Source of the DNA: Tabrizicola_A aquatica
Lineage (GTDB): Bacteria; Pseudomonadota; Alphaproteobacteria; Rhodobacterales; Rhodobacteraceae
Assembly (NCBI GenBank): GCA_965194375.1
Contig: CBDAEL010000005.1
Length of the DNA: 64,000 bases
Reading direction: 5' to 3' (one strand)
The notes under the pieces are model-generated. The model searched no databases, had not been told where the DNA came from, and saw only the letters and a list, made by a program, of their open reading frames with translations. The translations under genes were made by a program, and so were the position numbers. Shown in pieces: positions 34,136 to 43,092 of the stretch. Numbering within the stretch: the first letter of the stretch is position 1; every line of letters starts with the position of its first letter.

Positions 34136-34495
34136 CTAGCGCGATGGGTTGCAGAACATGTCATAGACCAGTTCCATAATGGCACCGGCCTTGGGGTCCT
34201 TGATCGAATAATAGATCGCCTTGCCATCGCGGCGGGTGGTCACCAACCCCTCGCTGCGCAGCCGCGCGAGCTGTTGGCTAACCGCGGCCTGCCGTGCGCC
34301 CAGCCGGTCCTCAAGCTCGGTCACCGACTTTTCGCCCGACGACAGATGACACAGGATCATCAGCCGTCCCTCATGGCTCAGCGCTTTCAGAAAAGACGCC
34401 GCCTCACCCGCCCGGGTCGCCATTTCTTCGGCTGGCAAAGACACACAGCCTGCCGCCTCTTCCGTCTCTTGCCGTTGGGTATCAAGCGCTGCCAT
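34136..34495 (-). CDS. sqrR: SqrR/BigR-type persulfide-sensing ArsR family repressor
   Basis: The 119-residue protein is an ArsR winged-helix regulator with helix-turn-helix ELEDRLGARQAAVSQQLARL. It has three cysteines, C17, C49 (LMILCHL) and C115 (MFCNPS). The 32- and 66-residue spacings equal those of C9, C41 and C107 in Rhodobacter capsulatus SqrR as I recall them; there C41 and C107 form a polysulfide bridge that releases DNA. I use the ATG at 34495 (MAALDTQRQ). It is divergent from a PHP-type hydrolase, with an inverted repeat in between. The orthology rests on motif spacing and wing sequence, not on a search. Confidence 0.85.
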   Translation of the reverse strand: MAALDTQRQETEEAAGCVSLPAEEMATRAGEAASFLKALSHEGRLMILCHLSSGEKSVTELEDRLGARQAAVSQQLARLRSEGLVTTRRDGKAIYYSIKDPKAGAIMELVYDMFCNPSR

Positions 34496-34544
34496 CTTCG
34501 CCTTCTCCGACTGTCGGGATTGGGATAGCACAGCTTGAAGGCAG

Positions 34545-34559
34545 TTGCGATAGTCGCAA
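34545..34559. promoter_or_regulatory. Inverted repeat in the sqrR / PHP intergenic region
   Basis: TTGCGA, three bases, TCGCAA. Its centre is about 57 bp from the sqrR start and 41 bp from the PHP-gene start, so a protein bound here could control both. It could be an SqrR or other site; I do not claim it fits a published SqrR consensus. Confidence 0.45.
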
Positions 34560-34592
34560 TGACGCAAGGGGAAACCCGCCAAGGAGACCGCA

Positions 34593-35552
34593 ATGACCCA
34601 TCAAGACCCCGCCTTCACCGCCAAGGGCCGCTTCTGGCGCGGCAATTTGCACACCCATTCCACCCGCTCGGACGGGGTTCTGAGCCCCGAAGAGGTGTGC
34701 CGCCGTTACAAGGCCGAAGGCTATGATTTCATGGCTTTGACCGATCACTTTGTGGGGGCATATGGCTATCCGATCGTGGACACTGTGCCGATGCGCGATG
34801 CGGGATTTACCACCATCCTCGGGGCAGAACTGCATTCCGGGGCCATGGCCAATGGTGAGCTGTGGCACATTCTCGCCGTCGGCCTGCCCGCCGATTTTGC
34901 GCCCTCAAATTCGCCAAGCTTTGTGCCGGTGGCCGGGCAGGAAACCGGGGCCGAGATTGCCGCCCGCGCAGTGGCGGCTGGGGCCTTCGTGGCGATTGCC
35001 CATCCGCAATGGTCAGGGCTGACCTTGGCGGATGCGCGCACCATCACCGCCGCCCATGCGGTTGAGATTTACAACCACGGCTGCGCCATGGGCTGCGACC
35101 GCCCGGATGGCTTTGCGATTGCCGATCTCTTGCTGACCGAGGGGCGCAAGCTGACGCTGATTGCCACGGATGATGCGCATTTCTCGGAACCCGACCACTT
35201 CGGCGGCTGGGTGATGGTGAAGGCAGAGGCAAATGAGCCCGAAGCGCTGCTGTCAGCGCTGAAGGCGGGGCATTTCTATTCCAGCCAAGGCCCGGAACTG
35301 CGCGATGTGCGGATTGAGGGTGGCAAGCTGATTGTCGAATGCTCTGCCGTCTCATCGATCGTGGCATTGGGCTGGGGCACAGGGGCCAAGGCGGTTCATG
35401 GCCACAGCATGACCCGGGGCGAGGTGTCCTTGGACCGTCTGAACAACAGCCCGTGGATCCGCGCCGCTGTGATCGATGCCGCGGGCAAACGCGCGTGGTC
35501 AAACCCGATCTGGTTGGGCGAGCATGGGGCAAACCCGCGCGTGGCCGGATAG
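34593..35552 (+). CDS. CehA/McbA family PHP metallohydrolase
   Basis: The 319-residue protein has the PHP domain: H20-T-H22 in RGNLHTHSTRSDG, then LTDHF, GAELHS, AIAHPQW and the C-terminal ATDDAHF, which supply metal-binding His and Asp residues. The match is to the CehA/McbA type, whose named members hydrolyse carbaryl but most of which have unknown substrates. The final third is a beta-rich accessory domain. It is divergent from sqrR and followed by a repeat element. Its natural substrate is not known; hydrolysis of a phosphoester, amide or carbamate is possible. Confidence 0.87.
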   Translation: MTHQDPAFTAKGRFWRGNLHTHSTRSDGVLSPEEVCRRYKAEGYDFMALTDHFVGAYGYPIVDTVPMRDAGFTTILGAELHSGAMANGELWHILAVGLPADFAPSNSPSFVPVAGQETGAEIAARAVAAGAFVAIAHPQWSGLTLADARTITAAHAVEIYNHGCAMGCDRPDGFAIADLLLTEGRKLTLIATDDAHFSEPDHFGGWVMVKAEANEPEALLSALKAGHFYSSQGPELRDVRIEGGKLIVECSAVSSIVALGWGTGAKAVHGHSMTRGEVSLDRLNNSPWIRAAVIDAAGKRAWSNPIWLGEHGANPRVAG

Positions 35553-35569
35553 GGCTTGCACGGTGAATA

Positions 35570-35645
35570 GGCGGACCGGGGGCCAGCCCCCGGCGTTGCA
35601 GTTTCCATGGAAACTGCAACTTCCCCCGGGATACTTATGCCGCAT
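35570..35645 (+). repeat. Intergenic element with a 26-bp perfect palindrome
   Basis: It consists of CCGGGGGCCAGCCCCCGG, then a palindrome with half-site GTTGCAGTTTCCA at 35595-35620, then CCCCCGGGATACTTATGCC, a diverged version of the dispersed GGAGTATTTTTGCC core. It lies between the PHP gene and the hutU stop. Confidence 0.75.
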
Positions 35646-35655
35646 TGAAGGCCCG

Positions 35656-37338
35656 CTAGTTGCCGAGAATCCCCGGCAGGCGCAGGTTCATCTCGCGGGC
35701 ATGGTCGCGAGCGATGTCATAGCCCGCATCAGCATGGCGCATCACCCCGGTGGCCGGGTCATTCCACAAGACGTTGGTCAGGCGCCGCGCCGCGTCTTCG
35801 GTGCCATCGGCGACGATCACCATGCCCGAATGCTGGCTGAACCCCATGCCGACGCCGCCGCCATGGTGCAGCGACACCCAAGTCGCCCCCGAAGCGGTGT
35901 TGAGAAGCGCGTTCAAAAGCGGCCAGTCGGACACGGCATCTGAGCCGTCTTTCATCGCCTCTGTCTCGCGGTTGGGCGAGGCGACGGAGCCTGAGTCCAG
36001 ATGGTCGCGGCCGATGACGATGGGGGCCTTCAACTCGCCTGAGGCGACCATCTCGTTGAACATGAGCCCTGCGCGATGCCGATCGCCAAGCCCGATCCAG
36101 CAGATGCGTGCGGGCAGGCCCTGAAAGGCAATCCGCTCGCCCGCCATGTCCAGCCAGCGGTGCAGGTGGGCGTTGTCGGGGAAGAGCTTTTTCATGGCCG
36201 CATCGGTCTTGGCGATATCTTCCGGATCACCCGAGAGCGCGCACCAGCGGAAGGGGCCAATGCCTTTGCAGAAAAGGGGGCGGATATAGGCCGGCACAAA
36301 GCCCGGGAAGGCGAAGGCATTCTCCAGACCCTCCTCCTGCGCCACTTGCCGGATGTTGTTGCCGTAATCCAGCGTCGGCACGCCGGCGTTCCAAAAATCC
36401 ACCATCGCCGCAACATGGGTCCGCATCGAGGCGCGGGCGGCTTTCTCGACCGCCTTGGGGTCGGTTTCCTGCTTGGCGCGCCATTCGGCCACGTTCCACC
36501 CCTGCGGCAGGTAGCCGTGCAGCGGGTCATGGGCCGAGGTTTGGTCGGTCACGATGTCGGGGCGGTGGCCACCTGCCTTCATACGGCGGACAAGCTCGGG
36601 GAAGACATCGGCGGCATTGCCCAACAGACCGACCGACTTGGCCTCGCCCTTGGAGGTCCAGTCATCAATGATCGCAAGGGCTTCATCCAAAGTCTTGGCT
36701 TTGGCGTCCAAATATCTGGTACGAATGCGAAAATCGATGCGCGTCTCGTCGCACTCCACGGCCAGACAGCAGGCACCAGCCATCACGGCGGCCAAAGGCT
36801 GGGCGCCGCCCATGCCGCCAAGCCCGCCAGTCAAGATCCATTTGCCGGTCAGATCGCCGCCGTAATGCTGGCGGCCCGCTTCGGCAAAGGTTTCATAGGT
36901 GCCCTGCACAATGCCTTGGGTGCCGATGTAGATCCATGACCCGGCGGTCATCTGGCCATACATGGCCAGCCCCTTCTTATCGAGCTCGTTGAAGTGATCC
37001 CAAGTCGCCCAATGCGGTACAAGGTTGGAGTTCGCGATCAGCACGCGGGGCGCGTCCTTGTGGGTGCGAAACACGCCAACAGGCTTGCCCGATTGCACCA
37101 AAAGCGTCTCATCCGACTCCAGCGTTTTCAGCGTGGCGACGATCTGGTCAAAGTCTTCCCATGTCCGCGCCGCGCGACCGATGCCGCCGTACACCACCAG
37201 TTCATGCGGGTTTTCCGCCACATCGGGGTGCAGGTTGTTCATCAGCATCCGCATCGCGGCCTCGGTCAGCCAGCTTTTCGCGGTGATCTCGGTGCCAGTG
37301 GCGGGATAGACGTCGCGGGTGTTGTGGCGGGAGTTCAT
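35656..37338 (-). CDS. hutU: Urocanate hydratase
   Basis: The 560-residue protein is urocanase, which turns urocanate into 4-imidazolone-5-propionate, the second step of histidine catabolism, using NAD+ as an electrophile. Family landmarks include GGLGGMGGAQPLAAVMAGACCL (nucleotide binding) with the conserved cysteine region, and GRDHLDSGSVASPNRETEAM near the C-terminus. Length is typical (about 555-560). The ATG has GAGG upstream. It lies directly downstream of hutH on the same strand with 23 bp between, in an operon hutI-hutH-hutU. Confidence 0.97.
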   Translation of the reverse strand: MNSRHNTRDVYPATGTEITAKSWLTEAAMRMLMNNLHPDVAENPHELVVYGGIGRAARTWEDFDQIVATLKTLESDETLLVQSGKPVGVFRTHKDAPRVLIANSNLVPHWATWDHFNELDKKGLAMYGQMTAGSWIYIGTQGIVQGTYETFAEAGRQHYGGDLTGKWILTGGLGGMGGAQPLAAVMAGACCLAVECDETRIDFRIRTRYLDAKAKTLDEALAIIDDWTSKGEAKSVGLLGNAADVFPELVRRMKAGGHRPDIVTDQTSAHDPLHGYLPQGWNVAEWRAKQETDPKAVEKAARASMRTHVAAMVDFWNAGVPTLDYGNNIRQVAQEEGLENAFAFPGFVPAYIRPLFCKGIGPFRWCALSGDPEDIAKTDAAMKKLFPDNAHLHRWLDMAGERIAFQGLPARICWIGLGDRHRAGLMFNEMVASGELKAPIVIGRDHLDSGSVASPNRETEAMKDGSDAVSDWPLLNALLNTASGATWVSLHHGGGVGMGFSQHSGMVIVADGTEDAARRLTNVLWNDPATGVMRHADAGYDIARDHAREMNLRLPGILGN

Positions 37339-37361
37339 GGGAACCTCGGGGCTGGGGGCCG

Positions 37362-38900
37362 TCAGACGGCGAGTTGCGGCATGGGGGTGGCGGTGGCGGT
37401 GACAAGAGCGCCGGATCCGATCAGCTGGGCCGCAGCGGTCAGGTCATCGGCCATATAGCGGTCATCGCCCAAGGGCGGCACATCGCGGCGTAGGCGTGCG
37501 ACGGCCCCTTGCAGGGGGGCTGAGGTCAGGAGGGGCGCGCGGAACTCGATGCCTTGGGCGGCACAAAGCGCCTCGACGCCCAGAATGACGTTGAGGTTCG
37601 CCACCATCCGTCCCAGACGGCGCGCGCCATGGGCAGCCATCGACACATGGTCCTCTTGGTTGGCGCTGGTGGGGGTGGAATCGATCACCGTCGGATGGGC
37701 CATGTGTTTGTTTTCACTCATCAAGGCGGCGGTTGTGACCTCGGCGATCATGAAGCCCGAATTCAGGCCCGGCTTGGGCGTCAGGAAGGCGGGCAGATCA
37801 AAGGACAAGACCGGATCGACCATCAGCGCCACCCGGCGTTGGGCAATCGCGCCAATTTCCGACAGCGCCATGGCGATCATGTCGGCGGCAAAGCCCACGG
37901 GTTCCGCATGGAAATTCCCGCCCGAAACGATCATCCCGGCGCTGGTCAGCACCAAGGGGTTGTCGGTGGCGGCATTGGCCTCGATCTCCAAGGTGCGGGC
38001 GGCCTGACGCATCACATCCATCGCCGCCCCGGTGACCTGCGGCTGGCAGCGGATGCAATAGGGGTCTTGCACGCGGCTGTCGCCCTCGCGGTGGCTTTCG
38101 CGGATTACTGAGCCGTCCAAAAGGGCGCGCAGCGTGGTGGCGGCGTCAATCTGGCCGGGTTGGCCGCGCAGCGCGTGGATCTCGGGCTGCAAGGGCGCGG
38201 TGGAGCCCATGATTGCATCGGTCGACAGCGCCGAGGTGACGAGCGCGCCCTGCGCCGCACGCCAGCCATCGAACAGGCCCGCCAGCGCGTAGGCGGTGGA
38301 AAACTGCGTGCCGTTGATCAGCGCAAGGCCCTCTTTCGCGCCAAGGACGATCGGGGACAGCCCGGCTTCGGCAAGGGCGTCCGCGGCAGGCTTGATCACC
38401 CCGCCCATCTCAGCCTGCCCATGCCCCAGCATGGCGGCGGTCATATGCGCCAAAGGTGCCAGATCGCCGGAGGCGCCGACAGACCCCTGCGCTGGGATCA
38501 CGGGCGTCACACCTTTGTCGAGCATGCCTTCGATCAGCGCCACCACGTCGTGGCGCACGCCCGAGGCCCCGCGTCCCAGCGACAGAAGCTTCAGCACCAT
38601 CATCAGCCGGGCCGTGGCGCGCGGCATCGGTTCGCCCACGCCGCAGCAGTGCGACAGGATCAGGTTGCGCTGGAGCGTCGCCGTATCTTCGACCGCGATC
38701 TTGATCGAGGCGAGTTTGCCAAAGCCGGTGTTCACCCCGTACACCGCTTCGGTGCCATTGGCGGCGGCGGCGATCATGGCGGCGGCGCGGTCAATCCCGT
38801 CGCGGGCCGAGGCATGCAGCCGGGCAGGACGCTCGTCGCGCCAGATGCGTTCAAGCTGGGCAAGTTTGGTTTCGCCGGGAATTAGGATTTCAGGCGTCAA
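37362..38900 (-). CDS. hutH: Histidine ammonia-lyase
   Basis: The 512-residue protein deaminates histidine to urocanate. The MIO cofactor forms from A-S-G in GSVGASGDLAPLAH; the conserved YGVNTGFGKLA and the QPEIHALRGQPGQ block are also present. I place the start at a TTG (38900) because GGAGG stands five bases upstream and the product LTPEILIPGE (Met-TPE...) fits the family N-terminus; there is no ATG near. This start overlaps the hutI stop by 11 bp. The longer open frame upstream is antisense-like and repetitive. Confidence 0.95.
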   Translation of the reverse strand: MTPEILIPGETKLAQLERIWRDERPARLHASARDGIDRAAAMIAAAANGTEAVYGVNTGFGKLASIKIAVEDTATLQRNLILSHCCGVGEPMPRATARLMMVLKLLSLGRGASGVRHDVVALIEGMLDKGVTPVIPAQGSVGASGDLAPLAHMTAAMLGHGQAEMGGVIKPAADALAEAGLSPIVLGAKEGLALINGTQFSTAYALAGLFDGWRAAQGALVTSALSTDAIMGSTAPLQPEIHALRGQPGQIDAATTLRALLDGSVIRESHREGDSRVQDPYCIRCQPQVTGAAMDVMRQAARTLEIEANAATDNPLVLTSAGMIVSGGNFHAEPVGFAADMIAMALSEIGAIAQRRVALMVDPVLSFDLPAFLTPKPGLNSGFMIAEVTTAALMSENKHMAHPTVIDSTPTSANQEDHVSMAAHGARRLGRMVANLNVILGVEALCAAQGIEFRAPLLTSAPLQGAVARLRRDVPPLGDDRYMADDLTAAAQLIGSGALVTATATPMPQLAV

Positions 38901-40089
38901 GGCGGCCTCCGAAGATGCGGGTGTGAAGCGGGGTGGCCCCGATGCGATACGAGAGTTCAGCCGGGTGGGTAGCGTCCCACAGGCACAGATCGGCGCGCAG
39001 GCCGGGTGCAAGGGTGCCGCTGTCGTCCAGCCCCAGCGCGCGGGCGGCGTGAACCGTGGTGCCTTGCAGCGCCTCAAGCGGGGTCATGCGAAAGAGCGTG
39101 CAGGCCATGTTCATGGCCAAGGGCAGGCTGGCGATGGGCGAGGAGCCGGGGTTGAAATCGGTCGCCACCGCCATCGGCACGCCTGCGGCCCGGAAGGAAG
39201 CGATGGGCGGGCTTTGCGTTTCGCGCAGCGTGTAAAAGGCACCGGGCAGGATCACCGCAACGGTCCCCGCCTGCGCCATCGCCGCCACGCCATCGGCGCC
39301 GATGTATTCGACATGGTCACAGGACAGCGCGCCCATGCCTGCGGCCAGAACCGCGCCCTTCAGGTCTGACAACTGCTCGGCATGAAGTTTGATCGGCAAG
39401 CCCATGGCCTGGGCCGCCTGAAACAGCCGTGCCACTTGCGGAGGCGAAAAGGCGATGCCCTCGCAAAAGGCGTCGACCGCGTCGATCAGGCCTTGCGCAT
39501 GGGCGGTGTGTAGCGAGGGGATCGCCACCTCGTCGATATAGTCATCGCTGCGCCCCTTGTACTCGGGCGGGATGGCATGGGCGGCAAGATGGGTGGTCAG
39601 CACGCGCAAGGGCCGATGGTTGGCAATCTGGCGCGCCACGCGCAGCATTTTCAGCTCATCTTCCAGCGTCAGCCCATAGCCTGACTTCACCTCAATCGTC
39701 GTGGCCCCAGCCGCGATCATCATATCGGCGCGGGCGAGGGCCGAGGCCAGAAGGTCAGCCTCCGAAGCGGCGCGGGTCGCGGTGACGGTGGACAAAATCC
39801 CACCACCAGCGCGCGCGACCTCTTCATAGCTCGCCCCGTTCAGCCGCATTTCGAATTCTGACGCCCGATGGCCGCCAAAGACAATGTGGCTGTGACAATC
39901 GATCAGGCCGGGAGTGACAAGACGGCCCGCGCAGTCGTGGGCGGGCAGGGCGTGATGCGCCTTTGGCAGGTCGCACATCTGTCCAATCCACGCGATGCGA
40001 TCGCCTTCTGTGACCACGGCGGCGTCGTCGATCAGCCCATAACCCTCGGTCATGGTCGCCACAGTGGCATGGGTCAGGAGAATCGCCAT
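38890..40089 (-). CDS. hutI: Imidazolonepropionase
   Basis: The 399-residue protein is an amidohydrolase that opens the imidazolone ring to give N-formimidoyl-glutamate. The metal ligands are in DCHSHIVFGGHR, the substrate loop in AHAIPPEYKG, and the C-terminal GPGLRADLCLWD type motif closes the barrel. The ATG at 40089 (MAILLTHATVATM) is preferred; the frame stays open for 250 codons upstream but that part is antisense to hutF. First gene of the hutI-hutH-hutU operon, with a probable HutC operator 29-50 bp upstream. Confidence 0.96.
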   Translation of the reverse strand: MAILLTHATVATMTEGYGLIDDAAVVTEGDRIAWIGQMCDLPKAHHALPAHDCAGRLVTPGLIDCHSHIVFGGHRASEFEMRLNGASYEEVARAGGGILSTVTATRAASEADLLASALARADMMIAAGATTIEVKSGYGLTLEDELKMLRVARQIANHRPLRVLTTHLAAHAIPPEYKGRSDDYIDEVAIPSLHTAHAQGLIDAVDAFCEGIAFSPPQVARLFQAAQAMGLPIKLHAEQLSDLKGAVLAAGMGALSCDHVEYIGADGVAAMAQAGTVAVILPGAFYTLRETQSPPIASFRAAGVPMAVATDFNPGSSPIASLPLAMNMACTLFRMTPLEALQGTTVHAARALGLDDSGTLAPGLRADLCLWDATHPAELSYRIGATPLHTRIFGGRLDA

Positions 40090-40117
40090 GGGTCTTGCCT
40101 TTTGTCTGCGCTTGGGC

Positions 40118-40139
40118 CTAATATGTCTGCACATAATAG
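40118..40139. promoter_or_regulatory. Candidate HutC operator
   Basis: CTAATATGT and ACATAATAG form a 22-bp inverted repeat with a 4-base centre and one mismatched pair. It lies between the divergent hutI (start at 40089) and hutF (start at 40162), an arrangement that would allow one repressor to control both operons, and the repressor gene hutC is next to hutF. Confidence 0.65.
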
Positions 40140-40161
40140 TCGCTGTCAAGACGAGGCCCCG

Positions 40162-41520
40162 ATGACCGTGATCCATGCCAAAACCGCGCTTTTGCCCGAT
40201 GGCTGGGCCAATGATGTGTGCGTCACCCTCGCAGACGGGCGGATCGCGTCGGTGCAACCCGGCAGCCCTGTACAGGGGCAGCAGGTGGATTGCCTCTTGC
40301 CGGCGATGGTCAATCTGCATTCCCACGCCTTTCAGCGCGCGATGGCCGGGATGACGGAATATCGCAGCGCGGGCCAAGACAGCTTCTGGACTTGGCGCAC
40401 CCTGATGTACCGCTTTCTGGACCAGCTTTCGCCCGAGGATGTGCAGGCGATTGCCGCCATGGTCATGCTGGAGATGGCCGAGGCGGGCTATGCCGCGGTG
40501 GCAGAGTTCCACTATCTGCACCATGCGCCGGGCGGCACGCCCTATGACGATCTGGCCGAGATGTCCTCCCGCATCGCGGCGGCGGCGTCTGAGGCGGGCC
40601 TGGGCCTGACGCATCTGCCCGTGCTTTACGAGCGCGGTGGTTGTGATGGGCGGGCGCTGACGGCGGGGCAATTGCGCTTTGGCAATGATCCCGAGCGGTT
40701 TGCGAAGCTGTGGGACGGGGCAGCCAAGGCACTGAAATCCTTGCCCGCAGACACTGTTCTTGGCGTGGCCCCCCATTCCTTGCGCGCGGCCAGCGCCGAA
40801 GGGATCCGCGCCGCCGCCGCGCTGAACCCCCAAACGCCGATCCATATTCACGTCGCCGAACAGATGGCGGAGGTGACCGAGGTTCAGGCGGCCACCGGCG
40901 CGCGGCCTGTGGAATGGCTGATCGGCAACACCGATCTGTCACCGCGCTGGTGCCTGATCCACGCCACCCAAATGGTGCCGCATGAGACCGAAGCCATGGC
41001 GAAATCGGGGGCCATTGCCGGGCTTTGCCCGATCACCGAGGCCAATCTGGGGGATGGCATCTTTGACGGGGTGCGCTTTCAGGCCCATGGCGGGGTTTAT
41101 GGGGTGGGGTCGGATAGCAATGTGCGCATCTCGCTGTCTGAGGAGTTGCGGCTGTTGGAGTATTCGCAGCGGCTGGCCGGGAAGGGCCGGGCGATGCTGG
41201 CGGTTGAGGGGCGCTCGACCGGGCGGGTGCTTTATGAAACCGCGTGCAAGGGCGGGGCGCTGGCCGCAGGGCGGCAGGGCGGGGTTATTGCGGTCGGCCA
41301 CTGGGCCGATCTGATGGCGCTGGATTGTTCCGGGCCTGATCTCGGGGCCAGTGCGGGGGATATGCTCCTCGACACCTTCCTTTTCGCCGGCGATGACCGC
41401 ATGGTGGCCGAGGTCTGGTCTGCTGGTCGCCATATCGTCAGCGCGGGTCGCCATGCCGGGCGAGAGGCGATCATCGCGCGCTTCCGCGCCGTAATGGCGC
41501 GGCTGCGCGGCGCTTTGTAA
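40162..41520 (+). CDS. hutF: Formimidoylglutamate deiminase
   Basis: The 452-residue amidohydrolase deaminates N-formimidoyl-glutamate to N-formylglutamate, the alternative to direct hydrolysis by formimidoylglutamase. Metal ligands are in NLHSHAFQRAM and HIHVAEQM, with GVGSDSNVRIS at the Asp end. Its presence means the five-step route of Pseudomonas type, which needs HutG (N-formylglutamate amidohydrolase) next; hutG is not in the window. The gene is followed by hutC after 16 bp. Confidence 0.95.
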   Translation: MTVIHAKTALLPDGWANDVCVTLADGRIASVQPGSPVQGQQVDCLLPAMVNLHSHAFQRAMAGMTEYRSAGQDSFWTWRTLMYRFLDQLSPEDVQAIAAMVMLEMAEAGYAAVAEFHYLHHAPGGTPYDDLAEMSSRIAAAASEAGLGLTHLPVLYERGGCDGRALTAGQLRFGNDPERFAKLWDGAAKALKSLPADTVLGVAPHSLRAASAEGIRAAAALNPQTPIHIHVAEQMAEVTEVQAATGARPVEWLIGNTDLSPRWCLIHATQMVPHETEAMAKSGAIAGLCPITEANLGDGIFDGVRFQAHGGVYGVGSDSNVRISLSEELRLLEYSQRLAGKGRAMLAVEGRSTGRVLYETACKGGALAAGRQGGVIAVGHWADLMALDCSGPDLGASAGDMLLDTFLFAGDDRMVAEVWSAGRHIVSAGRHAGREAIIARFRAVMARLRGAL

Positions 41521-41536
41521 GCAGGGGACGCAGGCC

Positions 41537-42226
41537 ATGGGCATCAAAGGCTGGGAAGACATCCGCGCCGAGGTCTTGCGCCGCATCCGGGCGCGTGACT
41601 GGCAGCCGGGCGCGCAGATCCCAACCGAAGAGGATCTGGCGGCCGAGTTTGGCGTCGCCCGCGCCACGGTGAATCGCGCCTTGCGCGAATTGGCCACGGC
41701 GGGCGTGCTGGAGCGGCGGCGCAAGGCGGGCACTCGGGTCGCAGCGCTGCCGGTGCGCAAGGCGACACTGGACATTCCGGTGATCCGCCAAGAGATCGAA
41801 GCGCGGGGCCAGACCCACAGCTTTCAGGTGTTGAAACAGGCTTTTCTGGAACCGCCGGTGCCCGTCGCCTCACGGCTTGGCCTGCCGCCCGGGATCAAGC
41901 TTTTGTTTCTGGAAACCCTGCATCTGGCCGATGGCAAACCCTTTGCCTTTGAAAGCCGCTGGCTGAATTCCGAAATTCTGCCACGTCCGATGCCGGATTT
42001 TCAGGCGCTGAGTGCCAATGAATGGCTGGTGGCCCATGTGGCCTATGTGACCGGAGACATCGCCTTTAGCGCCGAGGGCGCAAGCCCGCGCGAGGCCGCG
42101 GTGCTGGGGGTGTCGCCCGGCACGGCGCTGTTTGTGACCGAGCGCATGACTTGGACTGCTGACAGCCCGATCACACTGGTGCGGTTGGCCCATGGTCCAG
42201 GCTACCGGGTGCAGACCCTCGTCTGA
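41537..42226 (+). CDS. hutC: Histidine utilization repressor (GntR/HutC family)
   Basis: The 229-residue protein has an N-terminal GntR winged helix (IPTEEDLAAEFGVARATVNRAL) and a C-terminal UTRA ligand domain (LGLPPGIKLLFLETLHLADG to LVRLAHGPGYRVQ). HutC repressors bind urocanate or N-formimidoyl-glutamate, depending on the species, and release DNA. It follows hutF in an apparent operon, so it probably regulates itself through the site at 40118-40139. No further hut gene follows; AT-richer non-coding DNA comes next. Confidence 0.94.
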   Translation: MGIKGWEDIRAEVLRRIRARDWQPGAQIPTEEDLAAEFGVARATVNRALRELATAGVLERRRKAGTRVAALPVRKATLDIPVIRQEIEARGQTHSFQVLKQAFLEPPVPVASRLGLPPGIKLLFLETLHLADGKPFAFESRWLNSEILPRPMPDFQALSANEWLVAHVAYVTGDIAFSAEGASPREAAVLGVSPGTALFVTERMTWTADSPITLVRLAHGPGYRVQTLV

Positions 42227-42441
42227 CCCAGCGCGCTTTAGGCACTCTTTGGAGGCCTCCGGCCGGTCAATTGCTAAGAGCTTATCGCAATTTAGTCGAC
42301 GAACTAGGGTGGATCATGATTGATGGCCGCCCTTCATAGCGCCTTTGTCTCAGGTCTAGGATTGTTCTGGCCTTTTACCTAGAGCAAGACGGTTACAGGA
42401 CACCGAGACCCGACACCCATCATAGTGGCTCATTCGAACCT

Positions 42442-42903
42442 CTATTGAGACTGCCGCCGGAGTTCGCGGCGCAATCGGGCTTCTTTATGCCTTACCTTAT
42501 CCAGCTCAGTTTCCGGTTCAAATGGTGGTACTTTTACGGGTCGACCATTTTCATCTACCGCGACCATGGTGAAGTAGCAGGAATTGGTATGCCGCCTTTG
42601 ACCCGTCCTGATGTCCTCTGCTTCGACCCGGATTCCAATTTCCATTGAGGTGCGGCCGACAAAGTTGACACAGCCACGCAAGGTCACCAATTCGCCGACG
42701 TGGATCGGCTCACGGAACACCACCTGATCGACTGAAAGCGTCACAGCATATTGCGCAGAATAACGCGAGGCGCAGGAGAATGCGACGCGGTCGAGAAGAC
42801 TAAGGAGGGCGCCGCCATGAACCTTGCCACTGAAATTCGCTAGGTCTGGGGTCATCAATACGACCATTTCCAAACGCCGCAACTGCGTGTGTTCGCTCGT
42901 CAA
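42442..42903 (-). CDS. Acyl-CoA thioesterase (YciA-like hotdog)
   Basis: The 153-residue protein is a single-domain hotdog thioesterase of the YciA/acyl-CoA hydrolase type: MTPDLANFSGKVHGGALLSLLDRVAF with the conserved N-x-x-G-x-x-H-G-G, and the hotdog strand VGRTSMEIGIRVEAEDI. The likely start is a TTG with GGAG seven bases upstream (the first ATG is at residue 13). It probably hydrolyses acyl-CoAs in the cytoplasm. The surrounding DNA is less GC-rich and the gene is next to an insertion-sequence relic, so it may have been acquired; no partner gene is evident. Confidence 0.82.
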   Translation of the reverse strand: MTSEHTQLRRLEMVVLMTPDLANFSGKVHGGALLSLLDRVAFSCASRYSAQYAVTLSVDQVVFREPIHVGELVTLRGCVNFVGRTSMEIGIRVEAEDIRTGQRRHTNSCYFTMVAVDENGRPVKVPPFEPETELDKVRHKEARLRRELRRQSQ

Positions 42904-43092
42904 CTAAGGCTCCTGAGTTTGTGCGTCGAGCAACGCAAACCGTTCCAGCGCGCGGGCTAGCTTAATCGGAGTGCAACTCGATAGGCGCGGTCTATATCCT
43001 CGATCAGATTGGCGAGATTCTGTTTCCCGACGGGCATTCGTATCAAATTGGTTTTGATTCCGGAACGCGCCTTCTGCTCGCCCTTCCGCTAA

